This document shows positions 5,893 to 6,252 of a stretch of 6,252 nucleotides of DNA, piece by piece. A program made the position numbers and the translations under genes. Location of the stretch: NCBI GenBank assembly GCA_013694885.1, contig JACDBO010000298.1:1-6252 (forward strand), in the 5' to 3' direction. The notes below the pieces were generated by a model. The model made no database searches and was not told where the DNA came from. It was given only the letters and a program-made list of their open reading frames with translations. Origin of the DNA: Chloroflexia bacterium (lineage in GTDB: Bacteria; Chloroflexota; Chloroflexia; Thermomicrobiales; UBA6265). Numbering within the stretch: position 1 is the stretch's first letter; each line of letters opens with the position of its first letter.

Positions 5893-6252
5893 TGAGCAAG
5901 GTCGCCGACGTTCGTGTGCTCGAGGCCGCGCTGGCGGCGGCCGATCCGGATGTGTCGGAGTCGGTGCAGGTTGCGTTGACCGACATCGCCGCGACCGCGC
6001 GGGAGGGGTTGTTGGCCCTGTCCGTCTCGGTCGGACTGGCGGTGATGAGCGAGATGATGCAAGCCGAGATCACCGCCAAGGTGGGCCCCAAGCACGCCAA
6101 GCTGCCCGACCGCACCGCGGTGCGCCACTCGTCGGCGGACACGTCGGTGGTGCTGGGCGGGCGCAAGGTCGCGGTGCGCCGGCCACGCGCACGCGCGCTG
6201 GACGGCCAGGAGGTCGCGCTGGAGTCGTTCGCGGCCTTCGCCGACGAAGACC
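5892..6252 (+). CDS. IS256/Mutator-family transposase, N-terminal part (runs off the window)
   Basis: The ATG at 5892 has a strong GAGGAAGGGG ribosome binding site (5876-5885). The 120 visible residues contain an N-terminal helical stretch, then EGLLALSVSVGLAVMSEMMQ, AEITAKVGPKHAKLPDRTAV and RHSSADTSVVLGGRKVAVRR followed by PRARALDGQEVALESFAAF. This is the usual Mutator/IS256 opening: helices for DNA binding, the A-E-x-x-x-x-G-x-x signature, then the R-H-x-x-x-x-x-x-V-x-x-G-G-R-K-V strand pair. The DDE catalytic residues come later, outside the window, so activity cannot be judged. The visible frame has no stop or shift, and the codons are strongly GC-rich, unlike the importer operon. Confidence 0.88.
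   Translation, partial: MSKVADVRVLEAALAAADPDVSESVQVALTDIAATAREGLLALSVSVGLAVMSEMMQAEITAKVGPKHAKLPDRTAVRHSSADTSVVLGGRKVAVRRPRARALDGQEVALESFAAFADED

Larger units (their letters stand above)
5776..6252 (+). mobile_element. IS256/Mutator-type insertion sequence, left part
   Basis: The element begins where the recombinase frame loses its family pattern, about 5776-5786, and continues past the right edge. The region before the transposase includes GGTTGTC (5785-5791) and TGACGGTCCCC (5813-5823), candidates for parts of the left terminal repeat. Only one end is present, so neither the terminal repeat nor the 8-9 base target duplication typical of this family can be confirmed. Confidence 0.65.

Noticed and set aside
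5237..6166. Open frame of 309 residues on the - strand
   Set aside because: It is the antisense shadow of the tyrosine recombinase and the IS256-type transposase, both of which have clear family motifs on the + strand; the product is low in structure and rich in Arg, Pro and Ser.
1..6252. CRISPR arrays, tRNA or rRNA genes
   Set aside because: No regularly spaced repeats, tRNA cloverleaf with a TTCGA-type loop, or rRNA-like stretch was found by eye on either strand.

Overview
The window looks like high-GC bacterial DNA, most likely an actinobacterium. Pointers are GC-rich codons, GTG starts, a TAnnnT-type -10 box, and transposase and recombinase types that I associate with Actinobacteria. This is inference; a Chloroflexota-like host cannot be excluded. 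The first 4.8 kb is visibly less GC-rich than the last 1.4 kb, which is made of mobile-element pieces.

Layout. Positions 68-450 hold a glycine-cleavage-H-like lipoyl carrier gene broken by an apparent one-base deletion near 169. A 321-base gap without a convincing gene follows, carrying a plausible promoter. Positions 772-4810 are a tight five-gene operon on the + strand: a lipoprotein substrate-binding protein (NMT1/SsuA-like), an ABC ATPase, two different permeases, and a small one-helix membrane protein of unknown function. All four junctions overlap: three by 4 bases (GTGA, ATGA, GTGA) and one by 11. The genes are therefore probably translationally coupled and make one importer of the NitT/TauT class (nitrate, sulfonate, taurine or pyrimidine-precursor type). 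The substrate cannot be read from the sequence.

From about 4811 to the end is a stack of mobile elements. It starts with the C-terminal third of an ISL3-family transposase on the - strand, carrying its own one-base frameshift. This is cut at 5229/5230 by an element whose left edge carries an inverted-repeat, crossover-like core and which encodes a tyrosine recombinase. The recombinase keeps only its N-terminal domain because an IS256/Mutator-type element enters it at about 5776-5786. That transposase begins at 5892 and runs off the window.

The parts most worth attention are the uncharacterised small membrane protein locked to the importer, the lone lipoyl carrier beside an importer, the crossover-like site at the recombinase element's edge, and a hairpin that could bury the IS256 transposase start.
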